Shown here: positions 17,229-26,587 of the stretch, piece after piece
Numbering within the stretch: the stretch's first letter is position 1
How the letters are laid out: each line of letters opens with the position of its first letter
Assembly (NCBI GenBank): GCA_023665605.1
Contig: JAMPDP010000004.1
Location: forward strand, 36,347 to 100,346
Reading direction: 5' to 3'
Source: Candidatus Amulumruptor caecigallinarius
Lineage (GTDB): Bacteria > Bacteroidota > Bacteroidia > Bacteroidales > Muribaculaceae
DNA: 64,000 nucleotides
Notes under the pieces: generated by a model
What the model was told of the DNA's origin: nothing
What the model saw: the letters and a program-made list of their open reading frames with translations, nothing else
Databases searched by the model: none
Program-made: the position numbers and the translations under genes

Positions 17229-18746
17229 TCAGCCGTTGATCAGGCTGTGGCCCGTCATCTCCTTGGGCTGTGCCACGCCAAGGATGGACAGGATAGTCGG
17301 CGCCACATCTGCCAACTTGCCATCAGCCACCTTCGCCTGCTTGTCAGCCGTCACGTAGATGCACGGCACAGGGTTCAGCGAGTGTGCCGTGTTGGGGGTG
17401 CCGTCAGGGTTGATGGCATTGTCGGCATTCCCGTGGTCGGCGATGATAATGGCCTCATAGCCACTCTCCTTGGCGGCCTCCACAGTGTCCTTCAGACATG
17501 CGTCAACAGCCTTAACTGCCTTTTCGATAGCCTCATACACTCCGGTATGACCCACCATGTCGCCGTTGGCATAATTCACCACGATGAAGTCAAACTCCTG
17601 CGAACGGATTGCCTCCACCAGCTTGTCCTTCACCTCATAGGCACTCATCTCGGGCTTCAGGTCGTAAGTAGCCACCTTCGGCGATGCCACCAGAATGCGC
17701 TCCTCGCCCTCGAAAGGCTGCTCGCGGCCGCCGTTGAAGAAGAAAGTCACATGGGCATACTTCTCGGTCTCGGCGATGTGAAGCTGCTTCTTGTCGAGCG
17801 ATGAGAGGTATTCAGCGAGCGTGTTGTCCACATTCTCCTTGTTGAAGATGATGTGCACACCCTCAAACGACGCATCATACGGAGTCATGCAGTAATACTG
17901 CAGCCCCGGAATGGTCTTCATACCGGCCTCAGGCATATCATGCTGCGTGAGCACAACCGTGAGCTCCTTGGCGCGGTCATTGCGGTAGTTGTAGAACACC
18001 ACAACGTCGCCCTCCTTGATAGTGCCGTCAACAGCAGAGTTGTTGATGGGCTTCACAAACTCGTCGGTGACATCCTCATCATAGCTCTCCTGCATAGCCT
18101 TCACCAGGTCAGTAGCCTGCTTACCCTCGCCGTTAACCAGCAGATCATAGGCCACCTTGACACGCTCCCAGCGCTTGTCACGGTCCATGGCATAGTAGCG
18201 ACCAACGATTGACGCTATCTTGGCAGGGGTACCCTCGCAGTGAGCGAGCACATCCTCTATGAAGCCCTTGCCGGAACGAGGGTCGGTGTCGCGGCCATCC
18301 ATGAAGCAGTGGATGTAAGCCTTCTCCAGACCATAAGTCTTGGTCAGTCCAATCAGCGCATAGAGGTGCTCAAGTGACGAGTGTACGCCGCCATTGCTCG
18401 TTAGACCCATGAAGTGAATAGCCTTGCCCGTACGCTTGGCGTAGCTGAATGCCTCTACTATCTGGTCATTGTTGGCGATGGAGCCATCCTTGATGGCGTT
18501 GTTGATCTTCACCAGGTCCTGATACACCACGCGGCCGGCACCGATGTTGAGGTGACCTACCTCGGAGTTGCCCATCTGACCGTCGGGCAGACCCACATTC
18601 TCACCGCTGGCCTGAAGCTGTGAGTGAGGATATGTGTTGACAAGATAGTCCCAGTAAGGTGTCGGGGTGGAGTAGATCACGTCACCCTTGGTGTGGTTGC
18701 CTATACCCCAGCCGTCCAGGATAATCAGCAGTGCTTTGTTTGCCAT
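17229..18746 (-). CDS. gpmI: 2,3-bisphosphoglycerate-independent phosphoglycerate mutase
   Basis: A 505-residue, Mn-dependent, alkaline-phosphatase-superfamily enzyme that interconverts 3- and 2-phosphoglycerate in glycolysis. The N-terminal metal site and catalytic Ser region read IILDGWGIG...[20 protein letters not shown] (Ser in GNSEVGH). [14 protein letters not shown] and the C-terminal [11 protein letters not shown] plus TAHSLNPVP complete the metal ligands. Length is normal (about 510). A TAACTTTG promoter box lies 45 bp upstream. The N-terminus [14 protein letters not shown] fits the ATG chosen. Confidence 0.96.
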   Translation of the reverse strand: MANKALLIILDGWGIGNHTKGDVIYSTPTPYWDYLVNTYPHSQLQASGENVGLPDGQMGNSEVGHLNIGAGRVVYQDLVKINNAIKDGSIANNDQIVEAFSYAKRTGKAIHFMGLTSNGGVHSSLEHLYALIGLTKTYGLEKAYIHCFMDGRDTDPRSGKGFIEDVLAHCEGTPAKIASIVGRYYAMDRDKRWERVKVAYDLLVNGEGKQATDLVKAMQESYDEDVTDEFVKPINNSAVDGTIKEGDVVVFYNYRNDRAKELTVVLTQHDMPEAGMKTIPGLQYYCMTPYDASFEGVHIIFNKENVDNTLAEYLSSLDKKQLHIAETEKYAHVTFFFNGGREQPFEGEERILVASPKVATYDLKPEMSAYEVKDKLVEAIRSQEFDFIVVNYANGDMVGHTGVYEAIEKAVKAVDACLKDTVEAAKESGYEAIIIADHGNADNAINPDGTPNTAHSLNPVPCIYVTADKQAKVADGKLADVAPTILSILGVAQPKEMTGHSLING

Positions 18747-18791
18747 AATTATGTATCTCTAAGCAAGTTTATATCCAAGTGTATTACACTG

Positions 18792-18799
18792 CAAAGTTA
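18792..18799 (-). promoter_or_regulatory. Predicted -7 promoter box for gpmI
   Basis: TAACTTTG on the minus strand, 45 bp upstream of the gpmI start. Confidence 0.5.
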
Positions 18800-18881
18800 C
18801 TCAATCCCCCTCATCTGTGCAACACACCGCCCCCGGTGCTTCAAATCCGTCCTTCAAATTCGCGCACACTCCAAAAAAGGA

Positions 18882-19167
18882 GCGTCCGCAGGACGCTGAC
18901 TTACCCGTAGCCCCGGAAGCCGGAGCGATAGCGCAGGCATCCGGGGTTGAGAGGCATCCAACAAACAGGGCGTCCGCAGGACGCTGATTTACCCGTAGCC
19001 CCGGAAGCCGGAGCGATAGCGCAGGCATCCGGGGTTGAGAGGCATCCAACAAACAGGGCGTCCGCAGGACGCTGATTTACCCGTAGCCCCGGAAGCCGGA
19101 GCGATAGCGCAGGCATCCGGGGTTGAGAGGCATCCAACAAACAGGGCGTCCGCAGGACGCCGATTTA
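18882..19167. repeat. 88-bp tandem array of mosaic palindromic repeat
   Basis: Units begin with GCGTCCGCAGGACGC at 18882, 18970, 19058 and 19146, an exact 88-bp period. Each full unit continues through TTACCCGTAGCCCCGGAAGC to GGCATCCGGGGTTGAGAGGC and CATCCAACAAACAGG. The three full units differ at only about one position; the fourth stops at CCGATTTACAAC. It occupies the gpmI-folB gap. Reading frames through it are artefacts of the repeat. Confidence 0.95.
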
Positions 19168-19219
19168 CAACGTCCATTAATTGATATGGCCCCGAAGATG
19201 TAAAGAGGAGCAGCCCTCA

Positions 19220-19582
19220 CTACGGCCACACAAGCGTCACCTCTGCCTGAGCTATCTCCGCTCCGGGCACCGGCGGATGCAGCTTCGCCACTGTCACCGA
19301 GCCACCCGCAGTCTGGGGCCACTCAGCCACAAGCGCCCGACGTATGGCTTCCGCCGCAGTCTCTATCAGCGCGTGCGGACACGCCATCTCGCGGCGTATC
19401 ACCTCGGCCATCTCGGCATAGCTCACTGTGGCGTCAAGCCTGTCTGAGGCAAGCGCCTCAGTGGGCAGATCAAGGGTGAGCGACGCGCTCACCTCAAAGT
19501 CAATGCCCACACGCTGCTCCTGGGCCGACACGCCATGGAAGCCATGCACGCACATACGGCTCACGCTAATGGTTGTCTTCAT
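19220..19582 (-). CDS. folB: Dihydroneopterin aldolase
   Basis: A 120-residue FolB-family protein of normal length. The pattern MCVHGFHGVSAQEQRVGIDFEV matches the family start (usually GxxGV.xxE followed by the hydrophobic strand). HALIETAAEAIRRALVAEW and a C-terminal VTVAKLHPPVPG complete the fold. The enzyme converts dihydroneopterin to 6-hydroxymethyl-dihydropterin in folate synthesis, forming a cytoplasmic octamer. The ATG at 19582 is supported by MKTTISVSRM leading straight into the first strand. An intrinsic terminator of the upstream OmpA gene lies just before it, so it probably has its own promoter. Confidence 0.88.
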   Translation of the reverse strand: MKTTISVSRMCVHGFHGVSAQEQRVGIDFEVSASLTLDLPTEALASDRLDATVSYAEMAEVIRREMACPHALIETAAEAIRRALVAEWPQTAGGSVTVAKLHPPVPGAEIAQAEVTLVWP

Positions 19583-19596
19583 TGCACAATATCATT

Positions 19597-19652
19597 AAAA
19601 AACGCACGGGAGGCCTCTGGGCGGAGTGGTCTCCGGCCGGGTGCCTCCCGTG
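19597..19652 (-). terminator. Intrinsic terminator of the OmpA-family gene
   Basis: On the minus strand, CACGGGAGGC (19652-19643) pairs with GCCTCCCGTG (19614-19605) and is followed by CGTTTTTT. The 28-nt loop contains further GC pairing. It lies 24 bp after the OmpA stop codon. Confidence 0.85.
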
Positions 19653-19676
19653 TTATGGTGTCGGTGCGACTGCGAG

Positions 19677-20924
19677 TTACTGCACCTCGTCGATGGTCAC
19701 AGCACGGTCAAGTGACACGCACTTCTCACCGAGGTCGCAGAGGTTGCCCGCGTTGATGGTCACGTCAAACTGTGAGGGGTTCACACCGTTGGCAATCAGC
19801 GCATCCTTCACGCCGTTGGCACGGGCGTGACGCAGACGGGTGTTGATCTGGTCGTTACCGGTATAGTTGTCAGCCCAACCGGTCACCACGTAGCGGGTGT
19901 CCGGGTGATTGTTCATCACCTGTGCGATAGCGGCAACAACCTGCTTGTCCTGCGGGGTGAGGCGGCTCACGTTGATCGGATAGTAGATGGTTGCCAGGTG
20001 ATCCTGCACGGGGGCGGCTACCGGCTGCGGGGCCGGACGATCCAGGCATGCCTTCAGCTGGGTCTCAAGCTCTGAAATCTTGGCATTGGCATCGTCAAGA
20101 GCGGCGATGTACTGGCTGCAATCCTCGGCGGGAGGACATACAGGTACCATCGGGCCGTTCCAGTCACGCTTCTTGAACTTGTAAGTCACGCCAAGGTAAG
20201 CCTGCAGGTTGCCGGTGGTGCGGTTCACAGGAGCCGACTCCTCAGTGTACTTATATGAGAATGAGTGAGCGTCATAGAAGCTGTAACGGAAGTCAAGCGA
20301 CAGGTCAACCTGCTTGCTCAGACGCAGCGTGTTGATGATACCGCCGTGGATGGTGAGCACGCGGTCATGGTTGTTCTCCCAGCCCTCATCCTTGAAGCCT
20401 CCGTTTGCCAGGGGCTCATAGTGACGAGACAGCGACCAGTAACCGCCACCACCTGCGTAAACTATCACATTCCACTTGCGGTCAGGCTTGTACCCGCCTA
20501 TCCAGTTGTGGAGGTTGAACATCACGTCTGCCACAGGCCCAATCTCGTTGAACTTAGCCTGATAGTAGCCGTTGTGCATCGAGTTGTTGCCGCCGTAAGT
20601 CGGATAGCTCAGGTTTGAGAGCTGCTTGGTCATCAGCATATTCACACCGAAGCGAACACCGATGATGGGTGTGAACCACTTGCCGCCCCAGATGCTGAAC
20701 GCCGGTGCGCAGCCATTCCAGAAATTGCGGTGGTTGTTAAATCCGGAGAACACCTTGTTGGCGCCTACTTCACCGGTGATGAACCAGTTATCCTTCATGC
20801 GGTTCATCAGCAGGCCCTGTGAAGCATCCTCAACATAGGTCACCTCCTTGGTCTGCTCCTGTGCGAATGCAGACTGACCGGCCAGAAGGGCCGCCATTGC
20901 GCCTACGAGAAATGATTTCTTCAT
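19677..20924 (-). CDS. OmpA-family outer-membrane protein
   Basis: About 415 residues. A signal peptide (MKKSFLVGAMAALLAGQSAFAQ) precedes a beta-barrel region with amphipathic strands (DNWFITGEVGANKVFSGF to AYLGVTYKFKKRDW). A coiled linker (AALDDANAKISELETQLKAC) leads to a C-terminal OmpA-like peptidoglycan-binding domain with RYVVTGWADNYTGNDQINTR. The expected family motif NxxLSxxRAxxV is seen as NTRLRHARANGVKDALI. Such proteins tether the outer membrane to the wall and are abundant in Bacteroidales. The ATG at 20924 is chosen for the signal peptide; the TAACTTTG box at 20981-20988 implies a ~50-nt leader. Confidence 0.88.
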   Translation of the reverse strand: MKKSFLVGAMAALLAGQSAFAQEQTKEVTYVEDASQGLLMNRMKDNWFITGEVGANKVFSGFNNHRNFWNGCAPAFSIWGGKWFTPIIGVRFGVNMLMTKQLSNLSYPTYGGNNSMHNGYYQAKFNEIGPVADVMFNLHNWIGGYKPDRKWNVIVYAGGGGYWSLSRHYEPLANGGFKDEGWENNHDRVLTIHGGIINTLRLSKQVDLSLDFRYSFYDAHSFSYKYTEESAPVNRTTGNLQAYLGVTYKFKKRDWNGPMVPVCPPAEDCSQYIAALDDANAKISELETQLKACLDRPAPQPVAAPVQDHLATIYYPINVSRLTPQDKQVVAAIAQVMNNHPDTRYVVTGWADNYTGNDQINTRLRHARANGVKDALIANGVNPSQFDVTINAGNLCDLGEKCVSLDRAVTIDEVQ

Positions 20925-20980
20925 GATTTTTATTGAAACGAAGTAGAAAGAATATTCAGTGCATTGGTACAATATCAGCA

Positions 20981-20988
20981 CAAAGTTA
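20981..20988 (-). promoter_or_regulatory. Predicted -7 promoter box for the OmpA-family gene
   Basis: TAACTTTG on the minus strand, 56 bp upstream of the chosen start. It excludes the longer reading frame starting at 20981. Confidence 0.55.
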
Positions 20989-21126
20989 TTGAAAATTTTT
21001 TAAAATCTACAACTCCGTGTGAAAAAATGTTGAAAAAAGCCCCCTCTCCTCACTAATCCCATATCAAAACTTGAATGCCTCCGGCGCCTCATTTAAATAA
21101 GTGATTGTTTCCGTCAACGTAAGAGG

Positions 21127-21445
21127 GCATTGCAAAACCATCAGCTTGTAGGGATGCACCGTGGTGCATCCGGCGCAACAATCTGTAAATCAATGGATAC
21201 ACACAGCACATCCCTACAAATTGACGGAAATAGCCTGTTTTGCAACACCCCCCTTTACTCGTAGCCCCGGGAGCCGCAGCGACAGCGAAGGCATCCGGGG
21301 CATAGTCAGCGCAGCAAAAGGCGTCCGCAGGACGCCGATTTACCCGTAGCCCCGGAAGCCGCAGCGACAGCGAAGGCATCCGGGGTTAAAAGCTGCATAT
21401 CAAAAGGGGCGTCCGCAGGACGCCGATTTACATCCTCAAACAGAC
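21127..21445. repeat. Mosaic palindromic repeats with an inverted-end element
   Basis: The 540-bp gap between the OmpA gene and tkt holds an element bounded by ATTGCAAAACC (about 21129) and CTGTTTTGCAACACCC (about 21235-21250). That element carries the inverted segments GGGATGCACCGTGGTGCATC and GCACATCCCTACAAATTGAC. It is followed by two CCCCGG(G/A)...TCCGGGG modules and two GCGTCCGCAGGACGC hairpins. A closely similar inverted-end element is at 27275-27405. No gene is visible. Confidence 0.8.
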
Positions 21446-21465
21446 AATAGCGAGGTCTGCAACAC

Positions 21466-23514
21466 TCAATCTTTCACGGCCCCGATTCGCTTGAGATAGC
21501 TCAGCACCTTCACCGTAATATTATTAACGGTAAACCCGAACTTCTCATCAAGCACCTTGTAAGGAGCCGATGCTCCGAAGCGGTCAAGGCCGAATATCTC
21601 GCCATGGTCACCAACCACCGCTCTAAGGGTGCTGGACAGACCGGCCGTGAGACCATAGACCGGCTTCCCGACCGGTATCACGCTCTGGCGATACTCCTCG
21701 GGCTGCTCCATGAACAGGCCGATGGAGGGCACAGACACCACGCGCGCAGGCACTTCAGCCGCTTCAAGCTGCACGGCGACATCGCACAGCAGCGACACCT
21801 CTGAGCCGTTACCCACCAGCGTCACTTTGGCTTCGGGATTTTCCATCACCACGTAGCCACCCTTCTCCACGCCAAGGGCCGCCTCATATCGGTTGCCGCT
21901 TGAGCAGGGCAGGTCGCTGACATCCTGACGAGTGAGGATGAGCGCGGTGGGAGTATGCGAATTCTCCATGGCCAGCTTCCACGCCACAGTGGTCTCGGCA
22001 CTGTCGGCCGGACGTAGCACAAGCATCGACGGGCGACCGGAGCAGTTGCGCACCTCTTCCAGCAGTCTGAGCTGGTGCTCATGCTCCACCGGCTCGTGTG
22101 TGGGGCCATCCTCACCGACGCGGAAGGCGTCGTGCGTGAACACATATTTCATCGGAAGCTCCATCAGCGCGGCCATACGGATGGCGGGCTTCATGTAGTC
22201 GGAGAACACAAAGAAGGTGCCGCAAGCGGCATACATGCCACCGTGGAGCAGAACGCCGTTGAGCACGGCGGCCATCGTCAGCTCAGCGACTCCCGCATGC
22301 AGGAACCCTCCGGAGAAATCGCCGGGTGCCAGAGCTCCGGTCTGCTTCAAGAATGCCTCTGTTTTGTCGGAGTTGGCAAGGTCGGCCGATGCCACTATCA
22401 TATTCTTCACCTTCTGCCCGAGCACGCTTAGCACGTCGGCAGAGGCCGTACGGGTTGCAACATTGGCCTTGTGGGGAATGGCGGCCCAGTCTATTTCCGG
22501 CAGCTTGAGGGCTACGAACCCTTCGAGCTCGGAAGCCTTGTCTGGGTTGGACTGCTTCCATGCCTCAATGGCGGCACGGCGCTTGGATACGATGCTCCGA
22601 AGCTCGGCGGCACGCTCCTGATAGAGCTTGGAGGCATCCTCGCGGATCTCCCACGCTTTCTCGGGGTCGCTCCCGAGATTGCGAACCGTTGCGGCATAGT
22701 CGGCACCGCTCTTGCTCAGAGGCTGTCCGTGCGTTGAGGTCTCACCCTCGAAACAGGCCCCGTCGGCTGTCATGCACCCCTTGCCCATCACGGTGTGACC
22801 GATTATCAGGGTGGGTTTCCCGTTAGGAGTGCAAGCGTCGCTCAGCGCACCCGCTATAGCCACGGCATCATTGCCGTCTATGCTGATCACGCGCCAGCCC
22901 CATGCCTCATACTTTGCTGCATAGTCCTCACGCGTCACCTCATCAACCTTGGTTGACAGCTGCACATCGTTGCAGTCATAGAACATTATCAGGTTCTCCA
23001 GACCGAGATACCCTGCTAGACGACCTGCGCCCTGAGCAATCTCCTCCTGGATGCCGCCGTCGGAGATAAACGCATAAGTCTTGTGGGCAAACGCCTCGCC
23101 AAAGCGGGCCACAAACATCCGCTCGGCTATCGCCGCGCCTACGGCCATGGTGTGACCCTGACCAAGCGGACCGGAGGTATTCTCCACCCCGCGCGCCTGG
23201 TCCACCTCGGGGTGTCCCGGTGTGCACGAGCCCCACTGACGAAACTCCTTCAGCTCCTCCACGGTATAGTGGCCCGCAAGCGCGAGAACCGCATAGAGCA
23301 TCGGCGACATGTGTCCCGGGTCAAGGAAGAAGCGGTCACGCCAGAACCAAGTCGGATCGTCAGGGTCTGTCACGAGAAATTGCGAATAGAGCACGTTGAC
23401 AAAGTCCGCGCCCCCCATTGCGCCGCCGGGATGTCCTGACTTGGCCTTCTCGACCATGGTCGCGGCCAAAACCCTGATGTTGTCCGCCGCGTTGTCAAGT
23501 CGCTTAGTATCCAT
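21466..23514 (-). CDS. tkt: Transketolase
   Basis: About 682 residues, the usual transketolase length. Thiamine diphosphate binding is seen in GHPGGAMGGADF near the N-terminus, SGPLGQGHTMAVGAA, and GDGG-type ISDGGIQEEIAQGAG. The pyrimidine-domain region reads MAALMELPMKYVFTHDAFRVGEDGPTHEPVEH. The enzyme shifts two-carbon units between sugar phosphates in the non-oxidative pentose phosphate pathway. The ATG at 23514 (MDTKRLDNAADNIR) is chosen; the frame is open upstream, but a TAAATTTG box sits at 23569-23576 within it. Confidence 0.96.
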   Translation of the reverse strand: MDTKRLDNAADNIRVLAATMVEKAKSGHPGGAMGGADFVNVLYSQFLVTDPDDPTWFWRDRFFLDPGHMSPMLYAVLALAGHYTVEELKEFRQWGSCTPGHPEVDQARGVENTSGPLGQGHTMAVGAAIAERMFVARFGEAFAHKTYAFISDGGIQEEIAQGAGRLAGYLGLENLIMFYDCNDVQLSTKVDEVTREDYAAKYEAWGWRVISIDGNDAVAIAGALSDACTPNGKPTLIIGHTVMGKGCMTADGACFEGETSTHGQPLSKSGADYAATVRNLGSDPEKAWEIREDASKLYQERAAELRSIVSKRRAAIEAWKQSNPDKASELEGFVALKLPEIDWAAIPHKANVATRTASADVLSVLGQKVKNMIVASADLANSDKTEAFLKQTGALAPGDFSGGFLHAGVAELTMAAVLNGVLLHGGMYAACGTFFVFSDYMKPAIRMAALMELPMKYVFTHDAFRVGEDGPTHEPVEHEHQLRLLEEVRNCSGRPSMLVLRPADSAETTVAWKLAMENSHTPTALILTRQDVSDLPCSSGNRYEAALGVEKGGYVVMENPEAKVTLVGNGSEVSLLCDVAVQLEAAEVPARVVSVPSIGLFMEQPEEYRQSVIPVGKPVYGLTAGLSSTLRAVVGDHGEIFGLDRFGASAPYKVLDEKFGFTVNNITVKVLSYLKRIGAVKD

Positions 23515-23568
23515 TGTGTGCAAGTATAAATGGAGTATGTGTGGGTGTGTTGGTACTGTATATAGCGG

Positions 23569-23576
23569 CAAATTTA
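23569..23576 (-). promoter_or_regulatory. Predicted -7 promoter box for tkt
   Basis: TAAATTTG on the minus strand, 54 bp upstream of the chosen tkt start. Confidence 0.5.
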
Positions 23577-23702
23577 CACATTTTTGCCCCCCGCACCAAA
23601 TCCACCTCCCCAAAGGACAACTCTTCCGCAAAAAAATGTTAAATCATCGCCGCCAAAACCCGCCTACGCCCTCAAAGCGTAGGTCACTCCCCGCATTAAT
23701 TG

Positions 23703-23710
23703 TATATTTG
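23703..23710 (+). promoter_or_regulatory. Predicted -7 promoter box for nfo
   Basis: TATATTTG, 89 bp upstream of the nfo start, in the divergent tkt-nfo region. Confidence 0.45.
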
Positions 23711-23799
23711 CCAAATTGTAGACCGGAGGGACTCTCTCACCTCATTCTTCTTGACCCCTTTTACCGCACGAAACACTGACCAACACACCCCTTCAGATA

Positions 23800-24669
23800 A
23801 TGAAATACATCGGTGCACACGTAGCCGTAGCTGGCGGCGTCAGCAGCGCCCCGCTCAACGCTGCCGCAATCGGAGCAAAAGCTTTCGCCCTCTTCACGCG
23901 CAACCCGTCTCGATGGGCCTCTAAGCCGATCTCCGACAAAGAAGCCGATGCTTTCAAGGCCAATTGTCTCGCCAACGGCTTCTCTCCCGACCATATCCTG
24001 CCTCACGACAGCTTCCTCATCAACCTCGGAGCCCCGGACTCCGAGAAGCTCCGCCGAAGCCGCGAAGCCTTCCTCGACGAGCTCCATCGGTGCGAGCAGC
24101 TCGGTCTCACCATGCTCAACTTCCACCCCGGAAGCCACCTCGGGGAAATCGCCCCTGACGCTTGCCTCGACCTCATTGCCGACAGCATCAACGATGCTCT
24201 CGACAAGACATCCGGCGTGAAGGCCGTCATCGAGAACACCGCTGGCCAGGGCTCAAACCTCGGTTTCAGATTCGAGCAGATTGCACATATCATTGACCGA
24301 GTGGCTGACAAGTCGCGCATCGGCGTTTGCATCGACTCCTGCCACGCTTACTCAGCCGGCTATGACCTGGCCACGCCCGAGGGATACCGCGACACATGGT
24401 CACAATTCGACACCATCATCGGCCGCCAATACCTCAGCGCCATGCACATCAACGACTCCAAGAAGGCCCTCAGCTCACGCGTTGACCGACACGAGAGCGT
24501 GGGCAAAGGCACTCTCGGCGAGTCTTTCTTCTGCATGCTCATGGCCGACCCCGGGCTCGACAACATACCCCTCATCCTTGAGACTCCCGACGAGAGCCTC
24601 TGGGCCGACGAGATTGCTTGGCTATACTCCCTCCCGGGAGCCATGACGGTAGCCACAGACCACGCTTGA
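23800..24669 (+). CDS. nfo: Deoxyribonuclease IV (AP endonuclease)
   Basis: A 289-residue endonuclease IV with all the expected zinc-ligand motifs in order: YIGAHVAVAGGV, PHDSFLINL, NFHPGSHLG, VIENTAGQGSNLG, GVCIDSCHAYSAGYD, SAMHINDSKK, DRHESVGKG, and PLILETP. It cleaves 5' to abasic sites in base excision repair. Length is normal (about 280). It is transcribed divergently from tkt and followed by a transporter gene 52 bp later on the same strand, possibly in one transcript. Confidence 0.95.
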   Translation: MKYIGAHVAVAGGVSSAPLNAAAIGAKAFALFTRNPSRWASKPISDKEADAFKANCLANGFSPDHILPHDSFLINLGAPDSEKLRRSREAFLDELHRCEQLGLTMLNFHPGSHLGEIAPDACLDLIADSINDALDKTSGVKAVIENTAGQGSNLGFRFEQIAHIIDRVADKSRIGVCIDSCHAYSAGYDLATPEGYRDTWSQFDTIIGRQYLSAMHINDSKKALSSRVDRHESVGKGTLGESFFCMLMADPGLDNIPLILETPDESLWADEIAWLYSLPGAMTVATDHA

Positions 24670-24721
24670 CTCCAATCAGAAACTCACATCTTCACAAACA
24701 TACACACATCCTGACAACCTT

Positions 24722-26563
24722 ATGAGACAAAAACCAGACCTCGGGTTCTGGAAGCTTTGGAACCTGAGCTTCGGATTCTTCGGAGTGCAGATTGCATACG
24801 CCCTCCAGAGCGCCAACGTATCCCGCATCTTCGCCACTCTCGGTGCCGACCCACATGACCTCAGCTACTTCTGGATTCTCCCCCCGCTGATGGGCCTCAT
24901 CGTGCAGCCCATCGTCGGCTCGGCTTCTGACAAAACTTGGAACCGCTTCGGCCGACGACTCCCCTACCTCATATTCGGTGCACTGGTGGCAATCATCGTG
25001 ATGTGCCTCCTTCCCAACGCCGGCTCTTTCGGCCTCGCTGTCTCAAGCGCCATCCTCGTGGGTCTGATTGCTCTGATGCTCCTCGACACCTCCATCAACA
25101 TGGCCATGCAGCCTTTCAAGATGCTTGTCGGCGACATGGTCAACGAGAAGCAGAAAGGTCTCGCATACTCCATCCAGAGCTTCCTGTGCAACGCCGGCTC
25201 CATCGTGGGCTACGTGTTCCCCTTCCTCCTCACTTGGATGGGCTTCCGCAACACCGCCGCCGAGGGGCAGATTCCCCAGACTGTCATCTACTCTTTCTAC
25301 ATAGGTGCAGCTATCCTGCTGGTTTGCGTCGTCTATTCTCTCGCTAAAATCAAGGAGTGGCCTCCGCAACTCTATGCCGAGTACAACGGCGGCGCCGAGG
25401 CGACTACCGCTGAGGGCTCCGAGAAGAAGAAGGAAAACCTCCTCAGCCTCCTCGTAAAGGCTCCCTCTACCTTCTGGACCGTTGGCATCGTGCAGTTCTT
25501 CTGCTGGTTCGCATTCCTCTTCATGTGGACATACACCAACGGCACCATCGCCGAAAAGTGCTTCAACACCCCCTCCATCCAGCGCATCCAGGGCATCAAT
25601 CAGGTTGGTCCCAACGACGAAATCAATGCCACCTACAATGCCAAGTTCATCCTCTCCTCTGACTCGGCTCTCATGGTCGAGAAGGGCAAAGCGGTAGCCG
25701 CAGGCATCGTCACCAACGACGGTCGCTTCTTCTCAGCTGACATGGTGGAGATCGTACGTCCCACACAGCCCACAGACACCCTCCTCATCGGCGGCCTCAT
25801 CACCACCGTCAACGGTCAACCCAAGTACGACTTCGGTCAGGACATCGCCACTGACGGCGGATTCCTCGTGCTCAACCACAATCAGAACCTCGACGGCGTC
25901 ACAAACTTCCACTTCGTGGACCGCCTCAGCCGCATGCACGGCAACGCCAAGCTCCTCCTCTGCGACATCTACACCCACGACCCCAAGACCGGCGAGTTAT
26001 ATCTCGAAGGCGTCAAGGAAGTCACTCTCTCCGATGCCGACAAAGCAAACTACGCATACACCGTGGAGCTCAACACCGAGAGCCATCAGTATAACGACGC
26101 CGGCAACTGGGTAGGCATCCTCTTCGCCGTTCAGGCCGTGGGCTCTGTCCTCTGGGCCGTCGCTCTCCCGATGTTCCGCAACCGCAAGTTCAGCTACACC
26201 CTCTCCCTCCTCATCGGTGCTGCTGGCTTCATCACAGCCGGTATCTTCACCAACCAGTACCTCCTGTTCATCTCATTCCTGATGATCGGTTGCGCTTGGG
26301 CCGCTATGCTCGCTTGGCCATTCACCATATTGACCAACTCTCTCAAGGGTGGCAACATCGGTGCTTATCTCGGCCTCTTCAACTGCTCCATCTGCATACC
26401 ACAGATTGTCGCAGCTCTCCTCGGCGGTGTCATTCTCGCTGCCCTCTCCACTCCCGGACAGGTTGCTCCGCAGTACGCCATGATGATCATCGCCGGCATA
26501 GCTCTGGTCATCGGCTCCATCTGCGTAGTCTTCATCAAAGAAGGCAAATCCGACAAGCAGTAA
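24722..26563 (+). CDS. SLC45-like MFS transporter with a large soluble insertion
   Basis: A 613-residue major facilitator related to SLC45/glycoside transporters. The N-terminal half has six helices with QIAYALQSANVSRIFATLGA and the loop motif SDKTWNRFGRRLPYL. After helix 7 (FWTVGIVQFFCWFAFLFMWTY) there is an insertion of about 170 residues (roughly 283-455) that is hydrophilic and strand-rich. Membrane helices resume at NWVGILFAVQAVGSVLWAVA. Typical MFS carriers are about 450 residues, so the insert accounts for the extra length and should lie on the periplasmic side. Substrate is unknown; a sugar such as maltose or sucrose is the family expectation. Confidence 0.85.
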   Translation: MRQKPDLGFWKLWNLSFGFFGVQIAYALQSANVSRIFATLGADPHDLSYFWILPPLMGLIVQPIVGSASDKTWNRFGRRLPYLIFGALVAIIVMCLLPNAGSFGLAVSSAILVGLIALMLLDTSINMAMQPFKMLVGDMVNEKQKGLAYSIQSFLCNAGSIVGYVFPFLLTWMGFRNTAAEGQIPQTVIYSFYIGAAILLVCVVYSLAKIKEWPPQLYAEYNGGAEATTAEGSEKKKENLLSLLVKAPSTFWTVGIVQFFCWFAFLFMWTYTNGTIAEKCFNTPSIQRIQGINQVGPNDEINATYNAKFILSSDSALMVEKGKAVAAGIVTNDGRFFSADMVEIVRPTQPTDTLLIGGLITTVNGQPKYDFGQDIATDGGFLVLNHNQNLDGVTNFHFVDRLSRMHGNAKLLLCDIYTHDPKTGELYLEGVKEVTLSDADKANYAYTVELNTESHQYNDAGNWVGILFAVQAVGSVLWAVALPMFRNRKFSYTLSLLIGAAGFITAGIFTNQYLLFISFLMIGCAWAAMLAWPFTILTNSLKGGNIGAYLGLFNCSICIPQIVAALLGGVILAALSTPGQVAPQYAMMIIAGIALVIGSICVVFIKEGKSDKQ

Positions 26564-26587
26564 CCACTCCCGTTACTTCCACACATA

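Noticed and set aside
18882..19167. CRISPR array
   Set aside because: The 88-bp units are contiguous near-identical copies without unique spacers, and no cas genes are present.
18801..19322. Small proteins encoded across the tandem repeats
   Set aside because: Several overlapping frames give the same peptide (for example SASCGRP) only because the DNA repeat lengths preserve frame; no ribosome-binding or family evidence.
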